Counted from the first letter of the stretch, positions 28,128 through 40,065 are shown. The stretch is 64,000 nucleotides of DNA from Chromatium okenii (GCF_002958735.1 NZ_PPGH01000037.1:186001-250000); one strand, 5' to 3'. Made by a program: numbers and translations. Notes: generated by a model from the letters alone, not told the origin.

Positions 28128-31100
28128 GGTGCTATTTTCTTATTATCAGGCGGACAAATTGACGCCATCAATGCTCGCAAGCTAATGATAGCTTCATTAA
28201 ACCGCAATTGTTGAATTTGGTGATTAATAGTGTTAAAAGTTGGCGCAAGTGCTGTGGTTTCTAATTCGCAGCATAATTCATTTGCAATTCGCCGTGCTTG
28301 TCCCTGTTTGCGGTTCAGCATTTCTTCAAGTTCACGCAACTGCTGCATCACTTTAGCCACATCATCTGGACAGTATGCCAATTGATTTGTCGATTGAGTC
28401 ACCGGACAAAATTGCGCAAGTGGCTGTTCAATAGTAGCAATACCACGAATAGGAATCCACTGGCGCAGCATTTCCGCTAGTGTAATTGCATCAATTGGTT
28501 TTGATAAATGGTCACTCATTCCTGCCAATTGAGCAGCTTTGCGATCAGTATCCAGTGTATTGGCGGTCAACGCAATAATGGGTAAATGTTGACCTCGATC
28601 CATAGCACGAATTGCCCGCGTTGCATCAAGACCATCAAGCGTGGGCATCTGCAAATCCATTAAAACAGCATCAAAATTTTGATGAATAACGCAATTGATC
28701 GCTTCTTCACCGTTACGGGCAGTTGTGACAATAAAACCCATTTTAATCAGTAACTCACGCGCCACCAATAAATTAGTGACATTATCTTCAACCACCAATA
28801 CTCGCGCTCCACGAATAGGTTGCGTTAATGCCATTATTATTTCAGTAACTCGATTTACTGGCACAACACAAATTTGTTGTCCCTGTAATGCCAATAGCGC
28901 ATCAAATAACGCGGTTGGTTTAATTGGCTTCTCTAAAATCCCGTTAATATGTGTGAAACGTTCGATGTTTTGTAATTGTTCCCGCCCAAAGGTCGTTGCC
29001 ATAATAAACACCTGCACATGAGTCAATGCACCTTTGCTTACCAATTGCGCAATTTGCGCCGCCATCGCCACGCCATCAGTTTTCGGCATTTTCCAATCAA
29101 TTAACGCGCATTCAAAAGGCTTATTGATACGCTGTGCTGCCATCAATTCGGCGATTCCCGATTCTGCGGATTCGGCTAACGTGATTGGAAATTGCCAAGC
29201 ATGTAATTGTTCTTCCAGTACCAGACGAGAAGTCAATTGGTCATCAACGACCAGTGTTTTCATTTTTCGCAATTGCGCTGGATCACGAGACATTTTAGCG
29301 AGTTCATGCGCTGGTGCAACGCGCACATGAAAAGAAAAAATACTTCCGCGACCAAATTCACTGACAACAAAAATTTTTCCGCCCATCAATTCAACTAAAC
29401 GCTTACTAATTGTCAATCCCAAACCCGTGCCGCCATAGCGCCGCGTAGTAGAAGCATCAGCTTGTTGAAAAGGTTGAAATAAGCGTTCACATTGTTCTGC
29501 GGTTAAACCAATTCCAGTATCGCGTACTGAAACTTGTAATTGCAGTAGATTTTCGTTAAGTGGTTGGCATTCAATTTTAAGATGTACTTCACCAGTCGTT
29601 GTAAATTTAACGGCGTTACCGACAAGATTATTGATAATTTGTCCCAATCGCAAGGGATCGCCGCGCAATAAAGGTGGCACTTCTGGCGCGATTTGGAAAT
29701 AAAGTTCTATGCCTTTTTTATCTGCTTCTAATGCAAATAACCCTTCGATATTATTTAATATGTCATCAATAGCAAAGTCGATGTCATCAAAATCGAGTCT
29801 TCCGGCGTCAATTTTAGAATAATCGAGAATGTCGTTAAGAATTCCCAGCAATGCCCGTGACGAGGAATCAATTTTATTTAAATAATCGCGTTGGTGCGGG
29901 TTTAATTCGGTATCTAATAACAACTGCGATAAGCCAATGACTGCGTTCATTGGTGTGCGAATTTCATGGCTCATATTGGCAAGGAATTCACTTTTGGCGC
30001 GATTTGCTGCATCCGCAGTTTCTTTTGCTTGGCGCAACACTGTTTCGGTTTCATGCTGCGCAGTGATGTCACGGTTAATTCCAACCAGTCGTATCATTTG
30101 GCCATTGTAATCGCGTTCGTATAGCGCCACTGCGTGAAGATAACGAACGCTACCGTTTGGCCAAATAATCCGAAATTCTTGGTCAAAAGTTTCATTGTTA
30201 TCCATTGCAATTTTTAATGCTTTTTCCACTCCATCAACATCATCAGGATGACAGCGCGAGCGCCAAAATTGGTGATCCAATTGCGTGCAATCCACGCCAA
30301 CGGGAACGCCGTGAATTTCGCACATGCGTCGATCCCAAATCAGGCGATTATTGAGATGTTCCCAGCTCCAAATGCCAATTTGCGAGGCTCGCGTTGCCAG
30401 CAATAAACGATCTCGTGTCATTCTAATATCGTCTTCTACTTGCTTTTGTTCGGTGACATCGTCATAAACAGCCACCACTTTTCCCGAAGATAATCGGTAT
30501 ACGTAATTCTCGCGCCAGCCCACAATACGGTGATCTTGATAGAGTCGCAGCGGTAATTCTTCAGCAATTCCGGTTGTCCATACTCGCCGCAATACATCGA
30601 GAAAGCCAAATGATTTCACTTCAGGAAAAACTGTGGTCAGACGCTGACCAATCACTGCACCGTGTGGCAATTTTTCAATGCGTTCGGAAGCGGGATTGAT
30701 ATTTTCAAAAATAAAATCTTTGCCATTATCCACTGCGGAATACACGATGACACCGCTGCTCATGCGCTCAAAAATCTGTCGGAAATGCTCTTCCGCACGA
30801 TGATGTTCGCGCATTGATTCTGCCAATTTTGCCAGTAGGTAGTAACTCGAACCAACGAAAGCGCCCCAGCGCAGCAGATGCCACCACCACCAATGTGCAT
30901 TCCAGATGGTGGAACTGGAGAACAGGATGCCGGAAATGCCCAGCAGAGCACATAGCACTGCGAATTGACGATAATGACTGTCCTCGATACGGCGATACAG
31001 CACACAAAAGCGCAGCGATGAGACTAAAAGTAATACTCCGCCAACCGTGTTGATCGCGATGGCCAGTGCTGAAAATTTGTCGTTTTCAAACATCACTGGA

Positions 31101-31585
31101 ATCCACTGCGGAAACGCCAGCACGACACTCACGCCGATGATGATCAATAGCGTAATCCACAAAATCCGCCCACGATGTGTTCCCACGGTTGCCTGACCAA
31201 ATGGCAGATAAATGGTGGCAAAGAGCAATCCGCCGATAAAAATTGATAACACGTTGGTAAACACAAATTCTTGACCAAGCTCAAGCACGGCATGACACGC
31301 ATTGATCAAGCCACTGCCGAGTAATCCCAACGGGATCGCTACCGGCAACCGCGATAATTCATCTTGCTTGCCGAAAAAAATAATCAGCGTTGCCACCATG
31401 AGCGCAATGGTCGCACCTGCGGATTCCAGTACTGCGTGAAGGGTCAAGCTCTGCCACACCACATTGAGCGGCAGCGCCAGCGCGATCAACGCTGCGACCA
31501 GCGGCACGATGATGGGAATTGCTCCCTGTTTCAGGCAGGAAAGAAATAGCGTTTTGAAGTCAATGCCGTTATTTGACGGATACAT
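28124..31585 (-). CDS. Membrane hybrid histidine kinase with two receivers
   Basis: A 1,153-residue sensor kinase. The order is: about seven or eight membrane helices (residues 20-260, MASE-like), PAS (about 285-395), PAS/PAC (about 400-520), HisKA with the phosphorylated His in [20 protein letters not shown], HATPase with [13 protein letters not shown], receiver 1 (LVVDDQ, Asp in [13 protein letters not shown]) and receiver 2 (VLVVEDN, Asp in [13 protein letters not shown]). I see no clear Hpt motif in the C-terminal tail. It is coupled to the diguanylate cyclase gene by a four-base overlap, suggesting a cyclic di-GMP control pair. The signal is unknown. The frame is intact. Confidence 0.88.
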   Translation of the reverse strand: MYPSNNGIDFKTLFLSCLKQGAIPIIVPLVAALIALALPLNVVWQSLTLHAVLESAGATIALMVATLIIFFGKQDELSRLPVAIPLGLLGSGLINACHAVLELGQEFVFTNVLSIFIGGLLFATIYLPFGQATVGTHRGRILWITLLIIIGVSVVLAFPQWIPVMFENDKFSALAIAINTVGGVLLLVSSLRFCVLYRRIEDSHYRQFAVLCALLGISGILFSSSTIWNAHWWWWHLLRWGAFVGSSYYLLAKLAESMREHHRAEEHFRQIFERMSSGVIVYSAVDNGKDFIFENINPASERIEKLPHGAVIGQRLTTVFPEVKSFGFLDVLRRVWTTGIAEELPLRLYQDHRIVGWRENYVYRLSSGKVVAVYDDVTEQKQVEDDIRMTRDRLLLATRASQIGIWSWEHLNNRLIWDRRMCEIHGVPVGVDCTQLDHQFWRSRCHPDDVDGVEKALKIAMDNNETFDQEFRIIWPNGSVRYLHAVALYERDYNGQMIRLVGINRDITAQHETETVLRQAKETADAANRAKSEFLANMSHEIRTPMNAVIGLSQLLLDTELNPHQRDYLNKIDSSSRALLGILNDILDYSKIDAGRLDFDDIDFAIDDILNNIEGLFALEADKKGIELYFQIAPEVPPLLRGDPLRLGQIINNLVGNAVKFTTTGEVHLKIECQPLNENLLQLQVSVRDTGIGLTAEQCERLFQPFQQADASTTRRYGGTGLGLTISKRLVELMGGKIFVVSEFGRGSIFSFHVRVAPAHELAKMSRDPAQLRKMKTLVVDDQLTSRLVLEEQLHAWQFPITLAESAESGIAELMAAQRINKPFECALIDWKMPKTDGVAMAAQIAQLVSKGALTHVQVFIMATTFGREQLQNIERFTHINGILEKPIKPTALFDALLALQGQQICVVPVNRVTEIIMALTQPIRGARVLVVEDNVTNLLVARELLIKMGFIVTTARNGEEAINCVIHQNFDAVLMDLQMPTLDGLDATRAIRAMDRGQHLPIIALTANTLDTDRKAAQLAGMSDHLSKPIDAITLAEMLRQWIPIRGIATIEQPLAQFCPVTQSTNQLAYCPDDVAKVMQQLRELEEMLNRKQGQARRIANELCCELETTALAPTFNTINHQIQQLRFNEAIISLRALMASICPPDNKKIAP

Positions 31586-31634
31586 ACAGAGGCGCTCAGA
31601 AAATGTTATTAGTTTAGCGGCACTGGGTTGGTGT

Positions 31635-31664
31635 TTGAGGGTCGTTGATCAAGTCACCTATACT
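31635..31664 (+). promoter_or_regulatory. Possible sigma-70 promoter of tolC
   Basis: TTGAGG at 31635-31640 and TATACT at 31659-31664 are separated by 18 bases and lie 56 bases upstream of the tolC start. It is a plausible match by sequence only. Confidence 0.4.
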
Positions 31665-31719
31665 TACGCCTATTCTATGTGCTTCATTTGGCGCACCGTA
31701 CACAAGGAAACCTAGACCG

Positions 31720-33069
31720 ATGTGGAACCGTTTTTTCACCTTAAGCCTGTTGCTTTTTAGCAGCGTCATCACTGTCAGCCACGGGGAAGACCTCGTGCAA
31801 ATCTATGATATTGCGATTGAAAATGACCCAACGCTGCGCGAGGCCGAACAGACATTATTTGCAACACGAGAAATGAAACCGCAGGCGCAGGCGTTGTTAT
31901 TGCCGAACGTGAGTATGAGCGGTGATCTGATGTATCGGGATGCAGAAAGCACGGGCAATAACGTTTATGGTCATTTTCACAGCAATGATCGTTATAGCAC
32001 TCAGAATGCGCAAATCGTGGCGAAACAAGCGGTATTTAATCGCAGCAGTTGGATGACGCTGCAACAATCTGATCATGTGATTGCACAAGCAGAAGCGGAA
32101 TACCGTAATAGCCAAATTGATTTAATGGTGAAAACCACTGTCGCGTATTTTAATGTGCTCCGCGCAGCAGATGCAGTGACCGTACAGGAAGCATTATTGC
32201 GTGCCAATGAGCGCCAGCTTGAGCAATCGAAACAACGCTTTGATGTTGGTTTAGTCGCAATTACGGATGTGAATGAAAGTCAGGCTGCGTATGACCGTTC
32301 CAGCGCAGATGTGATTACCAGTAAAAATCTATTGAATAATGCGTGGGAAGCACTCCGCGCCATTGTCGGGCCGATTAAAATGCCGCTGGCACGACTCGGT
32401 GAACAATTGCCATTATCTCCGCCCGAACCGAATGACATTGAGGTGTGGGCGAATACCGCAGTGCGCAGCAATTTCGGCATTATTGCGGCGAGTGAAGCAG
32501 CAAATGCAGCGAATCGGAAAATTGAAATTGAACGTTCTGGTCATTATCCAACGGTCAGTGTTGAAGCCGGTTACGACTTGTCGCGTTCTGATACGACATA
32601 CAATACCGATTCAAATACCAGTTTTGTTGGGTTATCGGTGAATGTGCCTATTTTTCAAGGCGGCACCGTGACTTCACGCACCCGCCAAGCCGGTTTTCAA
32701 TACCGCGCAGCGCAGGATCGCCTTGATCAAGAACGCCGTCTGGTGGATCAACAGGTGAAAAACGCTTTTCGCGGCATTTTGACCAGCATCGAAGATGTGC
32801 GGGCGCGGCAGGCAGCGATTGTGTCAGCACGCTCGGCGCTGGAATCCACGCAAGCCGGTTTGGAAGTTGGCACACGGACGCAGGTTGACGTGCTCAATGC
32901 CCAGCGCAATCTGTTTCAAGCCGAATTCGATTATCTCGATGCGCGTTACAACTACATCATCAATGGCGTGAAGCTCCATCAGGCGACCAGCACCTTGACC
33001 CGCGACGTGTTGGAAAAGGGCAATGCGTGGCTCAATCCTGCCGATGTCGTTCCTCCGCCAGCGAGCTAA
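31720..33069 (+). CDS. tolC: TolC-family outer membrane channel
   Basis: A 449-residue outer membrane factor of type I secretion and drug efflux systems. I choose the ATG at 31720 (MWNRFFTLSLLLF), preceded by AAGGAA, because it starts a clean signal peptide ending near VSHG-ED. The mature part shows the two-repeat TolC pattern: IYDIAIENDPTLREAE, RFDVGLVAITDVNESQAAYD in repeat one, and GLEVGTRTQVDVLNAQRNLF in repeat two. No adjacent membrane-fusion or ABC genes are present, so it probably serves several inner-membrane partners. The frame is intact. Confidence 0.92.
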   Translation: MWNRFFTLSLLLFSSVITVSHGEDLVQIYDIAIENDPTLREAEQTLFATREMKPQAQALLLPNVSMSGDLMYRDAESTGNNVYGHFHSNDRYSTQNAQIVAKQAVFNRSSWMTLQQSDHVIAQAEAEYRNSQIDLMVKTTVAYFNVLRAADAVTVQEALLRANERQLEQSKQRFDVGLVAITDVNESQAAYDRSSADVITSKNLLNNAWEALRAIVGPIKMPLARLGEQLPLSPPEPNDIEVWANTAVRSNFGIIAASEAANAANRKIEIERSGHYPTVSVEAGYDLSRSDTTYNTDSNTSFVGLSVNVPIFQGGTVTSRTRQAGFQYRAAQDRLDQERRLVDQQVKNAFRGILTSIEDVRARQAAIVSARSALESTQAGLEVGTRTQVDVLNAQRNLFQAEFDYLDARYNYIINGVKLHQATSTLTRDVLEKGNAWLNPADVVPPPAS

Positions 33070-33072
33070 ATC

Positions 33073-34170
33073 ATGTCTGGAAATAGCTTCGGCAAACTTT
33101 TCGTCATCACCAGCTTTGGTGAAAGTCATGGCGCAGCAATTGGCGGCATCGTCGATGGTTGTCCGCCCGGTTTAGAACTAAACGCCGCTGATTTGCAAGG
33201 TGATTTGGATCGCCGCAAACCGGGGCAATCGCGCCACACCACGCAGCGCCGCGAATCCGACACGGTGGAAATTCTGTCTGGCGTATTTGCAGGACGCACC
33301 ACCGGCGCACCGATTGGGCTGTTGATTCGCAACGAAGATCAACGGTCAAAGGATTATTCCGAAATCGCTGATCGTTATCGTCCCGGTCACGCCGATTACA
33401 CCTACGAGCAAAAATATGGTGTGCGCGATTATCGCGGTGGCGGGCGTTCATCAGCGCGAGAAACGGCAGTGCGCGTTGCGGCGGGCGCAATTGCCAAGAA
33501 ATATCTCGCCGAGCAGTGCGGAATTACGGTGCGCGGTTATTTGTCGCAACTGGGCGCAATTCATCCGCAAGCCTTTGATTGGGATGAAGTAGCGCGGAAT
33601 CCGTTTTTTTGGCCGTGCGCAGCGACGGTCGCCGATTTAGAAACATTCATGGATGGACTGCGCAAAGCCGGCAACTCCATCGGCGCAGCAGTGACGGTGG
33701 TTGCCAGCGGAATGCCGACCGGACTCGGCGAACCGATTTTTGACCGGCTGGATGCCGACATCGCCCACGCGCTGATGAGTATTAACGCAGTCAAAGGCGT
33801 TGAAATCGGCGCAGGTTTTCGCTGCATCGAACAGCGCGGCACGGAACACCGCGATGAAATGACGCCGGACGGATTTTTGAGCAATCACGCTGGCGGCATT
33901 CTCGGCGGCATTTCGTCGGGTCAAGATGTGATTGCTCGCCTCGCGCTGAAACCGACCTCCAGCATTCGGCTGCCCGGACGCACGATCAATAATCAGGGCG
34001 CAGCGACCGAAGTTGTGACGCTGGGTCGCCATGATCCGTGCGTCGGCATTCGCGCCACGCCCATTGCCGAAGCAATGCTGGCGCTGGTGTTAATGGATCA
34101 TCTGCTGCGCCAACGCGCTCAAAATGCCGACGTGACGCCGCCTATCGCTGCGATTCCGCCGTCAATCTAA
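33073..34170 (+). CDS. aroC: Chorismate synthase AroC
   Basis: AroC converts 5-enolpyruvylshikimate 3-phosphate to chorismate with reduced FMN, the last common step to aromatic amino acids. The 365-residue protein has all three family signatures: [18 protein letters not shown] near the N-terminus, the [20 protein letters not shown] block near residue 120, and [17 protein letters not shown] near the C-terminus. It starts three bases after tolC, so the two may be co-transcribed. The frame is intact. Confidence 0.97.
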   Translation: MSGNSFGKLFVITSFGESHGAAIGGIVDGCPPGLELNAADLQGDLDRRKPGQSRHTTQRRESDTVEILSGVFAGRTTGAPIGLLIRNEDQRSKDYSEIADRYRPGHADYTYEQKYGVRDYRGGGRSSARETAVRVAAGAIAKKYLAEQCGITVRGYLSQLGAIHPQAFDWDEVARNPFFWPCAATVADLETFMDGLRKAGNSIGAAVTVVASGMPTGLGEPIFDRLDADIAHALMSINAVKGVEIGAGFRCIEQRGTEHRDEMTPDGFLSNHAGGILGGISSGQDVIARLALKPTSSIRLPGRTINNQGAATEVVTLGRHDPCVGIRATPIAEAMLALVLMDHLLRQRAQNADVTPPIAAIPPSI

Positions 34171-34201
34171 ATCACCGTTTCACCGTACAGCGCCAGCAAT
34201 T

Positions 34202-34219
34202 ACCATTGGAAACAATGGT
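34202..34219. repeat. Small perfect hairpin with GAAA loop after aroC
   Basis: ACCATTG and CAATGGT pair perfectly around a GAAA tetraloop, 32 bases after the aroC stop and before the MFS gene. No T-run follows, so it is not a classical terminator; it may stabilise the 3' end of the mRNA. Confidence 0.45.
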
Positions 34220-34264
34220 GTGTATGGTGCTGACGATTGAAAACTGCTAACTGAAACCAAATCA

Positions 34265-35401
34265 ATGCCGTATTGGCGTCTGTCCGCTTATTACCTGTGT
34301 TATTTCGCCTCACTCGGTGCGCTCGTGCCGTATTGGGCGCTGTACCTTCAAGCTGAAGGTTTTGATGCGCTCGCCATTGGGCAATTGCTGGCGCTGCTCT
34401 CAATCACCAAAATCATCGCGCCAATCGTTTGGGGTCATCTCGTGGATCGCAGCGGACAGCGAATGCCATTGGTGCGACTTGGCGCGTTATTGGCGGCGCT
34501 GACATTTCTCACCGTCTTTATTGCGCACAGCTTTTGGTCAATGGCAGCAGCAATGCTGTTATTTAGCTTTTTCTGGAATAGTTCACTACCGCAAGTTGAA
34601 GCCGTCACATTTAATCATTTACAAGCTAAATCCTCACGTTACGCGCTGGTGCGTTTATGGGGATCAGTCGGTTTTATTGTGATTGTCACACTGCTGGGCT
34701 GGCGCTTAACACACGATGCAGTCACCACGCTGCCAATTTGGTTACTGGTTCTCTTTATTAGTGTGTGGTTGAGTTCACTATTGATTCCCGACAGTGCGCC
34801 AGTGCACAGCGAACACGCGACATTGTCTTTGCGTCATATCTTGCAGCAGCGAACGATGATTGCATTCTTTGCTGCCTGTTTTTTAATGCAGTTGAGTCAC
34901 GGCATTTATTACGCTTTTTATTCACTACATTTGAAAGCAGCAGGTTATTCAAGCGTTGCTGTTGGTAATTTATGGGCGATTGGCGTATTTGCGGAAGTAC
35001 TGATTTTTTTGGTCACACCGCGTTTGCTTGATCATTTCGGAGCGCGACGAGTGTTGCTATGGAGTTTGGCATTCGCTGTAGTACGCTGGCTCTTGATCGG
35101 CAATTTCGTTGCATTATTACCAGTGCAAATCATTGCGCAATTACTTCACGCCGTGACTTTTGGCACTTTTCATGCCGCCGCAATTCACTTTGTTCATCAT
35201 GCGTTTTCAGGACGTACTCAAGGACGCGGTCAAGCGTTGTATAACAGCCTGAGTTTTGGTGCAGGCGGCGCAGCAGGAAGTTTACTCGGCGGTTTTTTAT
35301 GGGCAGATACTGGCGCATTGATGAGTTTTGGTGTTGGCGCAGCAGCAACAGCAATTGGTTTTGTCATTGTCTGGCGTGGTATGAAATTAGACGCAGCATA
35401 A
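34265..35401 (+). CDS. MFS transporter of the HcaT/nucleoside-symporter-like group
   Basis: A 378-residue major facilitator with about twelve helices. The start (YWRLSAYYLCYFASLGALVPYWALYLQ) and the WGHLVDRSGQRMPL loop between TM2 and TM3 match the MFS_1_like/HcaT group (3-phenylpropionate and nucleoside symporter relatives). A second-half GRTQGRGQALYNSLSFGAGGA segment is typical as well. The substrate cannot be read from the sequence and no linked catabolic genes are present. The frame is intact. Confidence 0.82.
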   Translation: MPYWRLSAYYLCYFASLGALVPYWALYLQAEGFDALAIGQLLALLSITKIIAPIVWGHLVDRSGQRMPLVRLGALLAALTFLTVFIAHSFWSMAAAMLLFSFFWNSSLPQVEAVTFNHLQAKSSRYALVRLWGSVGFIVIVTLLGWRLTHDAVTTLPIWLLVLFISVWLSSLLIPDSAPVHSEHATLSLRHILQQRTMIAFFAACFLMQLSHGIYYAFYSLHLKAAGYSSVAVGNLWAIGVFAEVLIFLVTPRLLDHFGARRVLLWSLAFAVVRWLLIGNFVALLPVQIIAQLLHAVTFGTFHAAAIHFVHHAFSGRTQGRGQALYNSLSFGAGGAAGSLLGGFLWADTGALMSFGVGAAATAIGFVIVWRGMKLDAA

Positions 35402-35480
35402 AAAGTTGTCAGTGACCACGTTTCTTATTAACAACCGCATAACGTTTAGGTGAATTGATTTTCTATTGATGGAGAAGTCG

Positions 35481-35924
35481 ATGTCCCAAGACCCGAATAC
35501 GCGCCCTATTCTATTGGTAGAAGACAATCCAATGGATGTTGATCTCACGCTGCGGGCGTTTCGGCGGCGGCGTTTGCTTAATCCAGTAGAAGTTGCCCGC
35601 GACGGTGAAGAGGCGTTGGCGTGGATTCCGCGTTGGGAAGCAGGCGAGCCGTTACCGCTGGTGATTTTGCTTGATCTTAAACTGCCGCGAGTGAGCGGAT
35701 TGGAAGTGTTGCAGCAATTGCGAGCGCATTCTGTCAGTCAAGATTTGCCAATCGTGGTGCTTACTTCATCCCGCGAAGATCAAGATGTTGCTGCTGCGTA
35801 TCGGCTCCATGTCAATTCTTATATCGTTAAACCTGTGAATTTTGAAACCTTTATGGAAGTTGCCGCACACATCGAATTATATTGGTGTTTAGTCAATCAT
35901 CCGCCATCGAGGTTAACGCCGTGA
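35481..35924 (+). CDS. Single-domain response regulator (Rcp1-like)
   Basis: A 147-residue receiver domain without an output domain. Conserved sites are ILLVEDNPMDVDLTLRAF, the phospho-acceptor Asp in VILLDLKLPRVSG, Thr/Ser in VVLTSS and Lys in YIVKPVNF. The long loop before the Asp is typical of Rcp1-type regulators that pair with bacteriophytochrome-like kinases. The start at 35481 is preceded by GGAGA. Its stop overlaps the start of the next gene (TGATG), so the two are translationally coupled and probably work in one pathway. Confidence 0.88.
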   Translation: MSQDPNTRPILLVEDNPMDVDLTLRAFRRRRLLNPVEVARDGEEALAWIPRWEAGEPLPLVILLDLKLPRVSGLEVLQQLRAHSVSQDLPIVVLTSSREDQDVAAAYRLHVNSYIVKPVNFETFMEVAAHIELYWCLVNHPPSRLTP

Positions 35925-38900
35925 TGCGTGTTCTGCATGTTGAAGATAATCCCGTCGATGCTGATTTGACGCGGCGCGTTTTGGAGCGTCGCGCCCCTGA
36001 GATTCAGCTTGAAACCACGCCATCATTAACCGCAGCGGTCATCTGTCTGCAAGGCGACGCAGCGACAAATTACGATTTGGCATTGATTGATCTTAAACTG
36101 CCGGACGGCTCGGGATTGGAATTGCTGGCGCACATCCGCGAGCGCCAATTGCCGCTGGCGGTAGTGATGCTGACGGGTTCCGGCGATCAAGATGCGGCGA
36201 TTGCTGCCTTGCAAGCTGGCGCGGATGACTATCTCACCAAGGGCGACAGATCATTGGATCGTTTGCCCGCCACCTTGCACGACGCTTATCAACGTTTTCA
36301 CGAAGCCAGCGTGCGCCGCGCCCAGCCGCTGCGCGTAATTTATGCCGAACACAATGCTGCCGACATTGATTTAACGCTGCGCCATTTCGCCCGTTATGCG
36401 CCGCACATTCGCGTGATGACAGTGCTGGATGTGATGCAGGTTTTATCCTGTTTGCCGCACAACAACCACACTCCTGCCGATTACGACGTGGTGCTGCTGG
36501 ATTACCGTTTGCCGGGCTTGGATGCGCTGGAAGCAGTCAAAATTCTCCGCGCCGAACGCGGACTGGATATTCCGATCGTCATGGTGTCTGGGCAGGGCAA
36601 TGAAGAAGTCGCTGCTCGCGCCATTCATCTCGGCGTGAACGACTACGTTTCTAAATATAACGGCTACTTACACAAACTGCCGGCGACGTTGAAAAGGTGT
36701 CGGGCAGCGCAATCTGCTCCGCGAACGCGCCAATCTGCATGAAACACCGCGCTTGGAGCAGGTGCTGGCGACCAGTCCAGTGATTTTGTACACGCGCCAG
36801 CGCATCAACGCAGATGCCGCTGACTTGGGTCAGTGAAAATATCGCTCGGCTGCTGGGTTATTCCGCTGCGGAAGCGTTGCAGCCTAATTGGTGGGAAGCG
36901 CAGTTGCATCCCGATGATCGAGCGGAAACGCTGGCGCGTCTGGCAGAACTGCGTGACACCGCACCAATCAGCCACGATTACCGTTTTTTGATCGCCAGCA
37001 TCAGGTGCGCTGGCTTCGTGATGAACTCTGCGTGATTGATGCGGCAAGTCCAGTGGCAACCGGCGTGTGGCATGACATCACCGAAGCGAAACTGGCCGAG
37101 CAGATGCAGGAAACCCGTTTAGCCGTACTTGATGGGCTGGTGGATAATCAAGCATTGCCGGAAATCATGAAGAAAATCATCACTCGGCTGGAAGAAATTC
37201 ACCCTGAAATGTGCGTGAAGATTGAAATTTGTGATGAAGCATTTAATGGAAATCTTTTCAGATTATCTTTGGCGGCAGCGGATTTAAACGTTTTCTCTGA
37301 AAAAAGCGCGTCGAATGGAAGCAATTCTCCCGTCAGTTGGTCGATTCCGTTTTGCGGCAGCGCCGGAGAAATTCTGGGCTATTTTCATCTCACTTATCTT
37401 CGACCGCGCCAACCTTCCGCAAGCGAATTGAAACTCATTAACGAATTCGCCTGCATCGCCGGACTCGCAGTGACGCGCATTCATGCCGATACCACGCTGC
37501 GCCAAGCCGCAACCGTGTTTGAGAGCACCCGCGAGGGCGTCATCATCACCGACCTTGAAGCGCGGATTCTTACCGTCAACCGCGCTTATACCGACATCAG
37601 CGGCTACACCGAAACCGAAGTGCGCGGGCAAAATCCCCGTTTGCTCCAATCCGGGCGGCAGGAACCATTGTTTTATCAAGAGCTGTGGGCCAGTCTCCGC
37701 GAGAACGGACACTGGCAAGGCGAAATCTGTAACCGCCGCAAAAATGGAGAAATTTATCCGCAACTGTTGAGCATCAGCGTCGTTTACGACAGTCAAGGCG
37801 AGCCGAGCCATTACGTCGGCGTGATGACTGACATCAGCCAGCTCAAACAGTCGGAAGCGCAACTGGAACATCTCGTGCACTACGATCCGTTAACCCATTT
37901 GCCCAATCGCCGCTTGGTGCAATCGCGGCTGCAACACGCGATTGAACGCGCCGAGCGACAAGGGCAACGCGTCGCCGTGCTGTTTTTGGATTTGGATCGC
38001 TTCAAAAACGTCAACGACAGTTTGGGACATCCGGCTGGCGATGAATTACTCACCACGCTGGCACAACGTTTGAGTGAACGGTTGCGCGAAGAGGACACCG
38101 TTGGACGACTCGGCGGCGATGAGTTCCTGATTGTGCTCGAAAATATCACAGAACCAGAAGATGCAGCGGGCGTCGCGCAAACCCTGCTAAAACTATTAGA
38201 AAAGCCATTCTCTCTCACCACTTCGCGGGCGCATGTGACCGACGAATTACTTGAGGCAGGAATTAAGTGCCGTCACGAGGTTTATATTGGCGTCAGTATT
38301 GGCATTAGTTTATTTCCTGATGATGGGCGCACAGTCACTGAATTAGTTAAACATGCAGATGTCGCGCTATATCAATCAAAAGAACAGGGACGCAACACTT
38401 ATCGGTTTTATACGCCAACCTTAACTGCGGCAGCGAATGAACGACTGGCATTAGAAGCGCGACTGCATCGGGCGCTAGCGAATGAAGAATTTGTGCTGCA
38501 TTATCAACCGCAATTCGATACAAAAAATAATGCGTTAATTGGTTGTGAGGCGCTGGTGCGCTGGCAATCACCAGAAGAAGGAATGATTTCACCGCTGCGT
38601 TTTATTCCCATTGCCGAAGAAACTGGGCAAATTGTCGTGCTGGGTGAATGGGTATTGCGCACTGCATGTATTCAAGGAAAACGCTGGTTAGATGCCGGAT
38701 TATCACCATTGACAATTGCGGTTAATTTATCCGGTCGGCAATTGCAGCAGCGCGATTTAGTGCAGCGCATCGCCTTGATTCTCAAAGAAACCCAGTTTCC
38801 AGCACATTATCTGAAACTCGAATTGACCGAAAGCATGATTATGGGTGGCGGTGAGCAAGCGGTTGAGTTACTTCACGCGCTTAAAGCACTTGGGCCGCGT

Positions 38901-39212
38901 CTTTCAATTGACGACTTTGGTACGGGTTATTCCTCGCTGGCATATCTCAAACGCTTTCCCATTGATGAATTAAAAATTGATCAGGGTTTTGTCCGTGATA
39001 TTCCCGGCGATCAAAATGACATGGAAATTGCGGCAACCATTATTGCAATGGCGCGTAATCTTCATTTGAAAGTCATTGCTGAAGGCGTGGAAACGCAGGC
39101 GCAATTAGATTTTCTGATTCGTCAAGATTGCTATGCTTGCCAAGGCTATTTATTTTCACGTCCGCTTTCCGCAACTGAATTCGCTCGAGCCATACTCAAA
39201 AAGCCGCATTAA
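35924..39212 (+). CDS. REC-REC-PAS-GAF-PAS-GGDEF-EAL cyclic di-GMP protein, frameshifted as read
   Basis: The span encodes a large cyclic di-GMP turnover protein. Two receiver domains come first (VLHVEDNPVDADLTRR, Asp in LALIDLKLPDGSG; then Asp in VVLLDYRLPGLDA). A PAS domain follows (WVSENIARLLGYSAAEAL), then a GAF-like region, a second PAS (GVIITDLEARILTVNRAY), GGDEF with an intact site (RLGGDEFLIVLE) and EAL (CEALVRWQ, then LKLELTES and IDDFGTGYSSL). Both enzymatic sites look active. Frameshifts lie near 36705, 36810 and 36995, all before the second PAS; the segment from 37005 to the stop is unbroken. It is coupled to the upstream single-domain regulator. Confidence 0.82.
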
Positions 39213-39934
39213 CTGCGCCAGCGATGACGTTTTTCCGCTGTAATACGCGGTATTTCATCGCCTATATCCAGCGTTATATTCATCTTAAATTCCGGTTCCG
39301 CTGCATCGTGCTGAATAGACAGTACCGGTTCGCAGCGTTCAATCAGTGGTCGATCATCCCAATCATCGTGATTCGTCACTACCGCCGGTGTTGGTTTGAT
39401 TGCATTCATCGTTTTTTCATTCGGCATCACACCCAGCCAGCGCGTTTGCAGCAATGTAAAAATCTGCGCCGCAAGATCAGCAATAACATAATCATCGCGC
39501 TCTTCAATACACAGCAACGGCAATGCTGCTGCGGTGCAAATCTGGCGCAAACGCCGCTGCCGCAATAGGTCGTTTGGCCAATGCGAATTCGGCAGCAGCG
39601 CAATTGCTCCAACCAACGCAGTGCTTTCCGGCGTACACAGCAAAAAATCAAAACTCAGTCCATCTAATCGCGCCAGTGCTTGCTCCTGTTCGCGGCGTGT
39701 CAATCGCCCGCGCAATCCAATCACATCCGCCACGCGAATTCGTCCGTAAAGCCGATAATCGCACCCAACTGCTTGTTCCAACGCAGTTTTCAACCGGCGC
39801 TGCGCTGGATTAAATAACAGGTTATCGGCGCGATAAGGCGGATATAACCAATTGAGCGCCATGCGCCATATTTGCCGCAGCAGCGCCAGTAACACGATTA
39901 AACCCAATCCCAGCAAAAAGTAGAAATGCGCCAT
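39209..39934 (-). CDS. Membrane-anchored DUF2726 protein
   Basis: The 241-residue protein has one N-terminal membrane helix (FYFLLGLGLIVLLALL) followed by a cytoplasmic DUF2726 domain (NLLFNPAQRRLKTALEQAV, then a FDFLLCTPESTALVGAIAL segment). Such domains resemble nuclease-like folds, but no function is established. The C-terminal 70 residues are hydrophilic and acidic. It overlaps the end of the convergent GGDEF-EAL gene by four bases. Confidence 0.75.
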   Translation of the reverse strand: MAHFYFLLGLGLIVLLALLRQIWRMALNWLYPPYRADNLLFNPAQRRLKTALEQAVGCDYRLYGRIRVADVIGLRGRLTRREQEQALARLDGLSFDFLLCTPESTALVGAIALLPNSHWPNDLLRQRRLRQICTAAALPLLCIEERDDYVIADLAAQIFTLLQTRWLGVMPNEKTMNAIKPTPAVVTNHDDWDDRPLIERCEPVLSIQHDAAEPEFKMNITLDIGDEIPRITAEKRHRWRS

Positions 39935-39961
39935 GTTTGAATAATCAGTTTTGTTTTTAAC

Positions 39962-40061
39962 AAATCCTCCAACCCCCTTTGCTAAAGGGGGCTTTTATTT
40001 CCCTTTGGAGTGAGTGTTTTTCTTTTCCCCCCTTTGGAAAAGGGGGGCAGGGGGGATTTTT
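39962..40061. repeat. Palindromic C-run/G-run repeat, copy 2 (intergenic)
   Basis: A 100-base element with the same plan as copy 1: AAATCCTCC at the left end, two internal C-run/G-run hairpins (CCCCCTTTGCTAAAGGGGG; CCCCCCTTTGGAAAAGGGGGG) and GGGGGGATTTTT at the right end. It fills most of the space between the DUF2726 gene and the 3' end of hemH and may also act as a transcription terminator. Confidence 0.78.
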
Positions 40062-40065
40062 CAAT

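Noticed and set aside
39962..40061. Simple rho-independent terminator only
   Set aside because: It can fold as one, but the same multi-hairpin unit with shared ends occurs inside genes elsewhere, so it is better described as a repeat element.
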